DNA from: Saccharofermentans sp.
Lineage (GTDB): Bacteria; Bacillota; Clostridia; Saccharofermentanales; Saccharofermentanaceae
Assembly (NCBI GenBank): GCA_024403655.1
Contig: JAKSRK010000012.1
Location: forward strand, 1-43,112
DNA: 43,112 nt
Direction of reading: 5' to 3'
This document shows positions 15,800 to 24,460 of the stretch, in pieces. A model generated the notes under the pieces. That model saw nothing but the letters and a program-made list of their open reading frames with translations. It made no database searches and had not been told where the DNA came from. The stretch's first letter is position 1. Each line of letters starts with the position of its first letter. Both the position numbers and the translations under genes were made by a program.

Positions 15800-16357
15800 A
15801 TGACAGTTAATGATAACGCGGTATTGAAAGGAACCGGAACATACTTTACGGTGGTTGACGATCCTGATTTTGAGTCTGCCGTTCTTAACCTGTCCGACAG
15901 TCATTTTGACATTTCCGCGGATGCTGATCTTGAGTCCAAACTCGCAATGAAGAAAATCAGAAAGGCTACAAGACACAGAGTGTTTGAGACAGTTGTATGT
16001 ATCGGACTTATTGTTCTTGTAGGTTTCTTCGTATGGCTTCTTATTTACCCTCAGATGGAACTGTCTGAGATGGCAAGAGACAATTCTGACCTTAAGGACG
16101 AGATTTCCATTTTACGTAAAAATATTCTTGATTCCGAAGAGGATGTTAACGGTATCACTGATATGGAGACAGTAAGAGCTCAGGCTCTTGCCATGGGTAT
16201 GCAGGATCCCAATGCAAATCAGGTAGTTACAATCCCCGTGCCGGACGGAGACAAGCTTGCAACTGTTGTCATTTATGACGAATATGGCATCAGTGAAGAC
16301 GCATACAATCGTGCAGTTAATAATCTTGAAGAATACTATATAGGAAATCAGGATTAA
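15800..16357 (+). CDS. ftsL: FtsL-like septum formation protein
   Basis: A 185-residue bitopic membrane protein in the position of ftsL. The cytoplasmic N-terminus (about 1-58) is acidic then basic, one membrane helix spans about 62-84 (VVCIGLIVLVGFFVWLLIY), and an outer coiled-coil segment follows (ELSEMARDNSDLKDEISIL). Then comes the FtsL/DivIC-type motif of small hydrophobics before a conserved-looking ARAQALAMGM-like turn (residues about 130-140). FtsL with DivIC and FtsQ forms the divisome regulator that activates FtsW/PBP. Sequence conservation is weak in this family, so the call rests on topology and place. Confidence 0.8.
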   Translation: MTVNDNAVLKGTGTYFTVVDDPDFESAVLNLSDSHFDISADADLESKLAMKKIRKATRHRVFETVVCIGLIVLVGFFVWLLIYPQMELSEMARDNSDLKDEISILRKNILDSEEDVNGITDMETVRAQALAMGMQDPNANQVVTIPVPDGDKLATVVIYDEYGISEDAYNRAVNNLEEYYIGNQD

Positions 16358-16362
16358 TGCGA

Positions 16363-16368
16363 TATAAT
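16363..16368 (+). promoter_or_regulatory. TATAAT just before the PBP gene (possible leaderless start)
   Basis: A perfect -10 hexamer ends 7 bases before the ATG at 16376, so a transcript from it would begin at or next to the start codon. There is no Shine-Dalgarno in the 18-base gap after ftsL. No good -35 is visible, so this is weak. Confidence 0.25.
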
Positions 16369-16375
16369 TGATTTT

Positions 16376-18769
16376 ATGAGCGTTAAGAGTTGGTATTCAA
16401 AGAACAGACAAAATATTCCGATGTGGCTTACCATCGGAGTTTTTGCTGTATGTGGAATTTTTTCCTTATTTTTAATAGCTGATCTTTATGTAACTACTGT
16501 TGTTCATTATGAGCAGTATGCAAGAGCTGCTTCCTCGGATCAGTGGAAGATGATGACTTATTCTTCCGGAAGAGGAGTCATATACGATGCTAACGGCAAT
16601 CCGCTTGCATCCAATACTTATGACTATACTGTTGTATGTTCACCGAATTCTCTTGCAAGAAGTGAGAACTTCGACAGAGAGCTGGTTATTTCTACCATGT
16701 CTTCGGTTCTTGAAGTCGACAGAGAGAAGCTGGAGGGCATTATCCCGGTTAATCCTGATGACCAGACGGATGAACGTAATCTGGTAATGGGTTGTGATAT
16801 CAAGAAGAACGTTTCTGTTGAAGTAAAAGAGCAGCTTGAGCTCTTTATCAGGGACAATAAAATCGACGGAATAGCATTTGTTGCCGTTCCTCAGAGATAC
16901 TATAATTACGGTTCACTGTGTTCACAGGTTATCGGCTACGCTACCAATGACGGTGTTTCTCTTGTGGGAAGAGCGGGTCTTGAGTACTACTATGACGATC
17001 TTCTTTCCGGTTATAACGGCTACAGATATTCTGAAGTTGACTCAAGAACTGACGGTGTTCTTCCTTATTCAGAAGCTACTTCCATCGATGCAGTAGACGG
17101 CAACAGCATTGTTCTTAATATTGACGTTAATATTCAAAGAATTGCCGAAGAAGCATGTAGAAGGGCTTATGACCAGTATCAGCCCAGAGGCGGTGTAACA
17201 GCTATCGTTATGCAGCCTTATACCGGTGCTGTTCTTGCCATGGTATCGCTTCCTGACTACGATCTTAACGATCCTTACGGTATGCCTTACGGCATGGATC
17301 CCACAGTCTGGGCTACTTATACATCTGATGAGCAGGTAGAGTACCTTATGGGTAATGTATGGAGGAACAGATGTATATCTGATACATACGAGCCCGGTTC
17401 TACTTTCAAGGCTCTTACCACAGCTATCGCTTTTGAAGAGAATCTTACAAACGAGAATGAAGTATTCAGCGACAGCCCTATCCCCGTAGATGATTTCACC
17501 ATTTCTTGCTGGCTTACAAAGCAGAACGGTGGTGACCACGGAATGGAGACTTTGCAGCAGGCATTCGAGAACTCCTGTAACCCTGTCTTTGCAAGAGTTG
17601 CAGAGAGAATTCAGATCAGCAGATATTACCAGTACGTTCACATGTTCGGCTTTTATGAAGTAACAGGTATCGATCTTCCCGGTGAAGCAGTAGGTATCTT
17701 CCATGAGGATCCTTCTCAGCTCGATATGTTCTGTCTCTCATTCGGTGAGTCTGCTACGGTTACACCTATTCAGCTTCTTAATTCATACTGTGCCATCATC
17801 AACGGCGGTAACCTCATGGTTCCTCACCTTGTAAGATATATCACTGACTCTAACGGCAATATTGTAGATGAGATAGAGCCCGAGGTAATCAGATCGGTAT
17901 TGTCAGAAGATACTTCTGCAAGAGTTCGTCGACTCATGGCAGCCGTTGTAGAATCAGGTACAGGTTCTGCAGGTCAGGTTCCCGGTTACAGTGTTGCCGG
18001 TAAGACTTCAACATCTACAATCGATGTCGGTGAAGAGAGAGGTATGCACGTATTGTCATTCTCCTGCTTTGCTCCTACTGATAATCCGCAGATTGCCGTA
18101 CTCGTAGTACTTAACAGACCTGAGGACAGATCAGTCGGTTCATCTTCAACTGCAGCAATCGCAGCAAGAATCGTTGAAGGAACACTCAGTTACCTTGGAG
18201 TTCCCAGAGTATTAAGCGAAGAAGAATATGCTGATATCACAAGAAGATACTATGTTATGCAGGTAGCAGGAATGACTGCAGGTGAAGCAAGTTCTGCTAT
18301 CAGTGCTAACGGCGGAATCTCAACTGTATACGGTTCTCCCGATATGACCGGTGATACCATCATCGGCTATACATATCCTGATACGACAGCTCAGCTTTAC
18401 AGCAGCGGAATAGTAATGCTTTATCCCGAAGTTAATGCGGACGGATCTGAGGTTCAGCCGCTGACAAGTGCAGTTCCCAACCTTAGAGGCAAGAGTGCCA
18501 TCGAGTGTATTGAAGCCTTAAGAGACGTTAACCTTAACTGCCATATTGAGGGCGATGTTATGGGTATCTGTACTGGACAAAGTGATGAGGCGGGAGCTGT
18601 AGTATTCTCAGGTACGATAGTTACTGTTACTTTGGAAAGTCCGGAGGAGATAACTGAGGAGACTGATGAGAATGATGCAATTACTGCAGAAGACGGCGTA
18701 GTAATGACCGAACCTGAGGAGAGCGAAGCCGCTTCCGATGAGGAGGAAAATACTACAACAGAAGGGTAA
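16376..18769 (+). CDS. Class B penicillin-binding protein (division transpeptidase) with two PASTA-like domains
   Basis: This protein cross-links septal peptidoglycan; it corresponds to FtsI/PBP2B/SpoVD. Its 797 residues comprise a short cytoplasmic end, one membrane helix (about 15-38), a PBP dimer domain (about 55-230), a transpeptidase domain (about 265-600) and two C-terminal PASTA-like repeats (about 620-690 and 695-755), then an acidic tail. The active site has S342 in STFK and S400-C-N402. The third motif is K543-T-S545 instead of the near-invariant KTG. The ORF is otherwise intact. The two PASTA repeats resemble Bacillus PBP2B more than SpoVD. FtsI is the generic name. Confidence 0.93.
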   Translation: MSVKSWYSKNRQNIPMWLTIGVFAVCGIFSLFLIADLYVTTVVHYEQYARAASSDQWKMMTYSSGRGVIYDANGNPLASNTYDYTVVCSPNSLARSENFDRELVISTMSSVLEVDREKLEGIIPVNPDDQTDERNLVMGCDIKKNVSVEVKEQLELFIRDNKIDGIAFVAVPQRYYNYGSLCSQVIGYATNDGVSLVGRAGLEYYYDDLLSGYNGYRYSEVDSRTDGVLPYSEATSIDAVDGNSIVLNIDVNIQRIAEEACRRAYDQYQPRGGVTAIVMQPYTGAVLAMVSLPDYDLNDPYGMPYGMDPTVWATYTSDEQVEYLMGNVWRNRCISDTYEPGSTFKALTTAIAFEENLTNENEVFSDSPIPVDDFTISCWLTKQNGGDHGMETLQQAFENSCNPVFARVAERIQISRYYQYVHMFGFYEVTGIDLPGEAVGIFHEDPSQLDMFCLSFGESATVTPIQLLNSYCAIINGGNLMVPHLVRYITDSNGNIVDEIEPEVIRSVLSEDTSARVRRLMAAVVESGTGSAGQVPGYSVAGKTSTSTIDVGEERGMHVLSFSCFAPTDNPQIAVLVVLNRPEDRSVGSSSTAAIAARIVEGTLSYLGVPRVLSEEEYADITRRYYVMQVAGMTAGEASSAISANGGISTVYGSPDMTGDTIIGYTYPDTTAQLYSSGIVMLYPEVNADGSEVQPLTSAVPNLRGKSAIECIEALRDVNLNCHIEGDVMGICTGQSDEAGAVVFSGTIVTVTLESPEEITEETDENDAITAEDGVVMTEPEESEAASDEEENTTTEG

Positions 18770-18779
18770 TGGGGGTTCC

Positions 18780-18809
18780 TTTCTGATATCAGGCCGCTTG
18801 TGCTATTAT
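18780..18809 (+). promoter_or_regulatory. Weak candidate internal promoter before murE
   Basis: The 75-base gap before murE holds TATTAT (18804-18809) with a poor -35 (TTTCTG, 18780-18785) 18 bases upstream. No terminator is visible in the gap, so read-through from upstream is expected in any case. Confidence 0.3.
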
Positions 18810-18844
18810 ATAAAACTGATTGAAAAGAGTGGAAGATAACGGTT

Positions 18845-20365
18845 ATGTCTATTATATTGTCAACATTACTGCAGGGTCTTAACTATACCTTGCTTACAGG
18901 TGACCTCAAAAGAAGGATCACTTCAGTAGAATACGATTCACGTAAAATTGGAAATGCCGGTCTGTTCGTAGCTATCAAGGGATTTACATCCGACGGACAT
19001 GACTTTATAAAGAAGGCGCTCAGTAGCGGCGCAGCCTGTATTGTTGCGGATAAGAACCGCGATATATTGGAAGATAGTGAACTTATCGCTCTTGCGCAGG
19101 AGTTCGATGCAACTGTAGTTACAGCTGAAGATACGCGTAAGGCTATTGCAGTTTTGTCTGCTAATTTCTTCGAGCATCCTGAAGACAGACTTGATCTTGT
19201 AGGTGTTACAGGTACCAAAGGCAAGACCACGGTTACCTTTATGCTTCACGATATATTAAAAAGAGATGATCACGGAACAGGCCTTATCGGTACTGTCTGC
19301 AATCTTGTCGGAGAAGAGAAGCGTAAGGCTTCGCATACTACTCCGGAATCTCATGAGGTATACGAATTCCTTGAAGAACTTGCAAGGAAGAACTTTGACA
19401 GCTGCGTTATGGAAGTATCTTCCCAGGGCCTTAAGCTCGACCGTGTTTACGGTTTGAAGTTTGATATAGGATGTTTTACGAACCTTTATGAGGATCATAT
19501 TGCTCCCAATGAGCATCCTGATATGGAGGATTACTTCAACTGCAAGCTGAAGATTTTTGATTCTTCTGCTATTGGTGTCGTTAACAGTGACTGCGATGTT
19601 GCAGACAGAGTTATCGAATATGCCTCATCACGCTGCAGAATTTATACATACGGCCTTACATCCGACAGCGACTGTTATGCCACAGACATTAAGACTGTAA
19701 GAAAGGGCTCTGTTACGGGTACTGAATTTAACGTTGTAAGTCCCTGGTATGAAGGTCCTATGTTCGTAGCTCTCGCCGGTAAATTCAATGTATATAACGC
19801 ACTTTGCGCCATCTGCGTGGCAGGTATCCTTAAGGTGGACTATAGTAAAGTTAAAGAAGCACTTGCCACTCTCAAGGTTCCCGGAAGACTTCAGCCCGTA
19901 GAGAACGATATGGGTGTTAATATCCTTGTAGACTATGCTCATAATGCGGCAAGTCTTGAGAATGTCCTTGAGACTTTAAGAGAATATACTCCCGGAAGAG
20001 TTATTACAGTGTTCGGATGCGGAGGTAACCGTTCCGTCACGAGAAGATTCGAGATGGGTGAAGTATCCGGTAAATTGTCCGATTATACGATTATTACTTC
20101 CGACAATCCCAGAAAAGAAGAGCCTGAAGCGATTATTAAGGATATCGTTACGGGTATGAACAGAACTTCCGGTAAGTATGAGACTGTTATCGACAGGAAG
20201 TCTGCAATATTCAAGGCTGTAGATATGGCAGAGGAAGGGGATACGGTCCTTATTGCAGGAAAGGGACATGAGGATTATCAGATTTTTGCCGACAAGACCA
20301 TTTTCTTTGATGATGCAATCACTGCTGCCGAGGCCGTAAAAGAGACGGAGGGCAGAAGAAAATGA
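18845..20365 (+). CDS. murE: UDP-MurNAc-tripeptide synthetase MurE
   Basis: MurE adds the third amino acid to UDP-MurNAc-L-Ala-D-Glu using ATP. The 506 residues have the N-terminal UDP-binding domain (about 1-110, YDSRKIGNAGLFVAIKG), the ATP domain with GVTGTKGKTTV (about 119-129), the HTTPES motif, and the C-terminal ligase domain. The specificity loop reads TSDNPRKEEP. DNPR is the mark of enzymes adding meso-diaminopimelate, so the wall should be A1-gamma type. Its end overlaps murF by 4 bases (ATGA). Confidence 0.96.
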   Translation: MSIILSTLLQGLNYTLLTGDLKRRITSVEYDSRKIGNAGLFVAIKGFTSDGHDFIKKALSSGAACIVADKNRDILEDSELIALAQEFDATVVTAEDTRKAIAVLSANFFEHPEDRLDLVGVTGTKGKTTVTFMLHDILKRDDHGTGLIGTVCNLVGEEKRKASHTTPESHEVYEFLEELARKNFDSCVMEVSSQGLKLDRVYGLKFDIGCFTNLYEDHIAPNEHPDMEDYFNCKLKIFDSSAIGVVNSDCDVADRVIEYASSRCRIYTYGLTSDSDCYATDIKTVRKGSVTGTEFNVVSPWYEGPMFVALAGKFNVYNALCAICVAGILKVDYSKVKEALATLKVPGRLQPVENDMGVNILVDYAHNAASLENVLETLREYTPGRVITVFGCGGNRSVTRRFEMGEVSGKLSDYTIITSDNPRKEEPEAIIKDIVTGMNRTSGKYETVIDRKSAIFKAVDMAEEGDTVLIAGKGHEDYQIFADKTIFFDDAITAAEAVKETEGRRK

Positions 20366-21801
20366 GAAAGATGATGTCACTTGAAGAAGCTGCTGCTGCA
20401 GTAAACGGAAAGATAGTAAATAAGAGCATAAGCGCATATGAGCCTGTGTATATCTCCGGTGTATCCAAGGATACGAGAACGATTGAGGAAGGCAATATCT
20501 ATGTAGCTATCGACGGCGAGAGATTTAAAGGTCATGACTTTACTCAGAATGCCATCGACAGCGGTGCTTCATGCGTACTCGTAAACGATGCCGATAAGAT
20601 TCCGGCAGGTGCGATAGGAATAGTTGTTCAGGATACGGTTAAGGCTTTGGGAGATCTTGCCAGAGCTTATCGTTTTAAGCTTGGAGCAAAGGTTATCTGC
20701 GTAACCGGTTCTGTAGGAAAGACTTCTACAAGAGAGATGATTGCCTGCGCGCTCTCATCTTCCTTCAGAGTATTTTCTACCAAGCGCAACGAGAATAACG
20801 AGATTGGTCTTCCCATGACAATTCTCTCTGCGCCCGAGGATACTCAGGTGCTTGTTCTTGAGCTTGGAATGCGCTTAAGAGGAGAAATCTCATACCTTAC
20901 GGCTATTGCCCGTCCTGATATAGCGATAATAACTAATGTCGGCTACAGCCACATCGAAAGGCTCGGCTCTCAGGAGCAGATTCTTTTTGCAAAGAGCGAG
21001 ATAACAGAAGGTCTTACCGAGGGAGGTATTCTTGCCGTTAATGCTGACGACAAGCTTCTTTTCGATCATGTAAGAAATATTATTCCCATCGGCAACGGTC
21101 TTGCGGGAATTAAGGTTGTAAGGCAGGAGGTATGTCCCTCTGAGACCGTCCTTAACTGTCCTGTTATGGCTACTGCTTATAATGTGGATTTTGAGGATGG
21201 CTGCTCTTTTAGCATAAATATTACCGGTGCTGCCGGAGAGGATAAGAAAGTAAAGCTCAGCCTTAACGGTATACATAATGTTCGAAATGCTCTTTTCGCG
21301 CTTCTTTGTGCGCATTTTACGGGAGCAGATCTTGATAAGGCCTGTGACGCTCTTTCTTCCTATGAGCAGATGAACGGCAGAGGCAAAGTTACCGAAACTA
21401 ACGAGATAAGAATAATAAACGATGCTTATAATGCTTCCCCGGAGTCAATGAAGGCAGCTTTTTTCAATCTTGACGTAATGGGCAGAGGCAGAAGAAAGAT
21501 TGCTGTTCTGGGAGGCATGCTTGAACTCGGAAGTTACGCTTCCAAGCTTCATGAGCAGGTAGGAAAAGACTGCGGTGAGTATCTTTTCGACAAGATTTTT
21601 GTTACGGGAGAGAATAAGGATGACTTCACAAGGGGCCTTTTGTCAGTAAGACCAGAAGCAGACTATACTCTCTGTAAGGATACTGCTGATGTTAAAAATA
21701 AGATCAAAAGCTATGCAAAGGAAGGCGACTGTATCCTCTTTAAGGCATCCAATGCCTTCGGATTTGAGTCGCTTGCCCGCGATATGGCCGCAGGAGTATA
21801 A
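20362..21801 (+). CDS. murF: UDP-MurNAc-tripeptide:D-Ala-D-Ala ligase MurF
   Basis: MurF joins D-Ala-D-Ala to the UDP-MurNAc tripeptide, finishing the soluble precursor. The 479 residues contain SGVSKDTRTIEEGNIYVAIDG in the N-terminal domain, the P-loop CVTGSVGKTSTREMI, the NEIGLPMTIL motif, LELGMRLRGEI and the NDAYNASPESMKAAF segment of the C-terminal domain. The next gene begins at once with ftsW; the usual mraY and murD that follow murF in clostridia are absent. Confidence 0.96.
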   Translation: MRKMMSLEEAAAAVNGKIVNKSISAYEPVYISGVSKDTRTIEEGNIYVAIDGERFKGHDFTQNAIDSGASCVLVNDADKIPAGAIGIVVQDTVKALGDLARAYRFKLGAKVICVTGSVGKTSTREMIACALSSSFRVFSTKRNENNEIGLPMTILSAPEDTQVLVLELGMRLRGEISYLTAIARPDIAIITNVGYSHIERLGSQEQILFAKSEITEGLTEGGILAVNADDKLLFDHVRNIIPIGNGLAGIKVVRQEVCPSETVLNCPVMATAYNVDFEDGCSFSINITGAAGEDKKVKLSLNGIHNVRNALFALLCAHFTGADLDKACDALSSYEQMNGRGKVTETNEIRIINDAYNASPESMKAAFFNLDVMGRGRRKIAVLGGMLELGSYASKLHEQVGKDCGEYLFDKIFVTGENKDDFTRGLLSVRPEADYTLCKDTADVKNKIKSYAKEGDCILFKASNAFGFESLARDMAAGV

Positions 21802-23367
21802 ATGAGCGATAACGCAAACAGAGCTAGAAGGAATGAGGCAGGACATCAGAGAAGACCTCAAAAGAGACCTCAGCAGAGGCCTCAGGGCAGACCTGTTTCC
21901 GATAACAGAAGAAGACCGGAGAATATGCCGGAAGCTTCTTCCAAGCATTCAGCCAAGCCTTCTGATGTCAAAAAGCAGCCGAAGGAACAAAAAACTGAGA
22001 CCAAGACCGAAGAAAAGAACGAGGTATTAAAGCAGCTTCTCGATACTGAAGTAACCGAGATGCAGTACGATACCGACTACTTATCTTCCATTCTTAACGA
22101 AGAGCCTATTAACACTCCTCGTAAGAAGCATAACTATCCTGAGGTCAGAAGAAGCAATATTCCGATGATCCTCATGCTCTTTATAATTGTCGTATTCGGA
22201 CTTGTCGTGCTTTATTCCGTATCAGGTCCTCAGGGCTATGCCATGCCCAATGACAAGAGTTCTACTTATTATCTGAGACGACAGCTTTTATATACCGGCG
22301 TAGGCCTTGTATTGTGCTTTACTGCTTCTTTTATACCGATTAAGTTTTTTAACAGACCTATCGTATGGAGCATGCTTTATTCGGTGAGTCTTGTATCCCT
22401 TATTCTTACCAAGGTTGTAGGTTACAGTCTTAATGGTGCAAAGAGATGGATTAAGATCGGAGGCTTTACTTTCCAGTCATCGGAGATGGTTAAGGTCGCC
22501 CTGGTAATTGCTCTGGCCGGTTACAGATCATGGGTGCTTGATCAACGTTCAAAAGGAAAGCTTAAGTCCAGAAATCCCAAATCCCAGAAGGTAACGGATG
22601 TTTTCTTTGACTTTATTCTGCCTGTAGGTGCAGCTGCTCTTTGCGACGTCTTTATTGTTATTCAGCCGCACTTCTCATGTGCGCTTATTGTCGCATTCGT
22701 TGTATTTATGTGCACTTTGAATTCCGGAGTAGGTCTCAGATCCTGGTTTTTTGGCGGACTTACATTGGCGCTTTTTGCTATTTTGGCCGGTATGTTGCTT
22801 TTTACCTTCAATCCGAACTACGTAAGGAAGAACTTCGCTCACGTATTCCAGAGATTTGCGATTTATGAAGCCACGCATGGTGACGAGAACTCGGATGTCT
22901 CGGCGGATGAGACCAGACAGGTTGATAATGCCCATAATGCGTTGGGTTCCGGCGGAATGTGGGGCGTGGGACTTGGTAACTCCAGAGCCAAGTATGACTA
23001 TGTATCAGAGCCTCAGAATGACTATATTTTCTCAATATATGTAGAGGAGACAGGCTTTGTTGGCGGTATGCTCCTGATTCTGATGTATATGGTTATGTTT
23101 GCGATGTGCTTTATGGTAATTATGAGGGCGGATTCGATATTCTCCAGAATGATTGCCACGGGTTGTACTTCGATAATAATGATTCAGGTACTTCTTAATA
23201 TAGCGGTTGAGCTTCAGATTGCTCCTTCGACCGGTGTTACGCTTCCCTTTGTAAGTTACGGCGGTACTGCCCAGGTATTCCTTCTTACTACTTATGGTAT
23301 GATACTTTGTGTGTCCAGAAGCGGTACTGCTCCTGCGCGTAAAAAGGAGGTAACCGATGGAGTATAA
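21802..23367 (+). CDS. ftsW: SEDS-family division glycosyltransferase FtsW with long N-terminal extension
   Basis: FtsW polymerises lipid II at the septum together with the division PBP. The membrane core (about 116-515) has the family landmarks GYSLNGAKRWIKIGGFTFQSSEMVKVALV, a QPHFSCALIVAF helix, NDYIFSIYVEETGFVGG and a final GVTLPFVSYGGTAQ. At 521 residues it is about 120 longer than usual, because of a cytoplasmic, polar N-terminal tail (1-115). That tail is very basic in its first 60 residues (many R, K, Q and P) and mixed-charge after that. The ORF begins directly after the murF stop and its end overlaps murG by 11 bases. Confidence 0.93.
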   Translation: MSDNANRARRNEAGHQRRPQKRPQQRPQGRPVSDNRRRPENMPEASSKHSAKPSDVKKQPKEQKTETKTEEKNEVLKQLLDTEVTEMQYDTDYLSSILNEEPINTPRKKHNYPEVRRSNIPMILMLFIIVVFGLVVLYSVSGPQGYAMPNDKSSTYYLRRQLLYTGVGLVLCFTASFIPIKFFNRPIVWSMLYSVSLVSLILTKVVGYSLNGAKRWIKIGGFTFQSSEMVKVALVIALAGYRSWVLDQRSKGKLKSRNPKSQKVTDVFFDFILPVGAAALCDVFIVIQPHFSCALIVAFVVFMCTLNSGVGLRSWFFGGLTLALFAILAGMLLFTFNPNYVRKNFAHVFQRFAIYEATHGDENSDVSADETRQVDNAHNALGSGGMWGVGLGNSRAKYDYVSEPQNDYIFSIYVEETGFVGGMLLILMYMVMFAMCFMVIMRADSIFSRMIATGCTSIIMIQVLLNIAVELQIAPSTGVTLPFVSYGGTAQVFLLTTYGMILCVSRSGTAPARKKEVTDGV

Positions 23368-24460
23368 GTTCATCGTTACGGGCGGAGGAACATCCGGCCA
23401 TATCAATCCTGCGATTACTATCGCAGATGCACTTTGTCATTACTACATGTCCCGCGGGGACAGCTGCAAGATAATTTTCACGGGACGTAAGGAAGGTCTT
23501 GAAGGCGAGCTCGTACCCAAGGCAGGTTATGAGATGCGTTATATTGAGGCAAAGCCTTTTCCCATGCGTCCGAGTGCCAAGCTTATCAAGGCTGTCAAAG
23601 CTCTTGTTAAGGGAAGACGTCAGTGCGGCGAGATTATCGAAGAGTTCAAACCCGATGCGATAATCGGTACAGGCGGATATGTATGTGCGCCTTTGCTTCT
23701 TGAAGCGCAGAAGAGAAATATTCCTACCATAGTTCATGAATCGAATGCTTTTCCCGGAAGAGCTAACAGAATGCTTGGTAAGAAAGCTTCTCTTGTACTT
23801 ACGGGATTCCCCGATCAGGAGGATGTCTTTAAGGGTGCAGGTAAAGTAGTTTGTACCGGTAACCCGATAAGAAGCAGAATGATCGGAGTGACATTTGAAG
23901 ACGGAAGAAGAGAACTCGGAATAGAAGCGTCTCAGAAGCTCGTCTTCGCCATGGGTGGAAGCCTTGGAGCCAAGACAATTAATGACTTTATAATTGACTG
24001 TGCCGGAGATCCTTTGTTCTCCGATACTCTCTTTATCTTAAGCAGCGGCAAGCAGCAGTCAGAGCATCTTAATGCGAAGGATCTGCCTTCCAATCTTAAG
24101 ATTATGACTTATATAGACAGACCTGAGTTCTATCTGGCGGCTGCTGACGTATCCGTTACAAGAGCAGGTGCTGTTACCTGTGCCGAGACTGCTGCAATTG
24201 CTTCATGCAATGTATTTGTTCCCTATCCGCATGCAGCTCATGACCACCAGACTTATAATGCTTCCGCTTTTGAGAAGAAGGGCGGATGTGTACTTATCTC
24301 TGATGCTGATGTAGCGGCAGGTCTTCTTAAGCCCAGATTAAGACAGCTTCTTGATGATCCTGCTTCAAGAAAGGCTATCAGAGAGAACGCTTCTAAGCTG
24401 GCAGTTCTTGATTGCGATAAAAGAATTTGCGAATGTATTGATTCGGTGATTGATAAATGA
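23357..24460 (+). CDS. murG: UDP-GlcNAc:lipid I GlcNAc transferase MurG
   Basis: MurG, a GT28 membrane-associated enzyme, adds GlcNAc to lipid I to form lipid II on the inner face of the membrane. The 367 residues include the N-terminal GGGTSGHINPAITIADAL loop, the GTGGYVCAP loop, HESNAFPGRANRML, and the C-terminal donor site (AMGGSLGAKTINDF, then RAGAVTCAETAAI and PYPHAAHDHQTYNA). A GGAGG site lies inside the ftsW end. It overlaps ftsQ by 4 bases. Confidence 0.96.
   Translation: MEYKFIVTGGGTSGHINPAITIADALCHYYMSRGDSCKIIFTGRKEGLEGELVPKAGYEMRYIEAKPFPMRPSAKLIKAVKALVKGRRQCGEIIEEFKPDAIIGTGGYVCAPLLLEAQKRNIPTIVHESNAFPGRANRMLGKKASLVLTGFPDQEDVFKGAGKVVCTGNPIRSRMIGVTFEDGRRELGIEASQKLVFAMGGSLGAKTINDFIIDCAGDPLFSDTLFILSSGKQQSEHLNAKDLPSNLKIMTYIDRPEFYLAAADVSVTRAGAVTCAETAAIASCNVFVPYPHAAHDHQTYNASAFEKKGGCVLISDADVAAGLLKPRLRQLLDDPASRKAIRENASKLAVLDCDKRICECIDSVIDK

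Noticed and set aside
17069..17704. 211-codon minus-strand ORF opposite the division PBP
   Set aside because: Antisense to the PBP catalytic domain; no promoter, no family resemblance.
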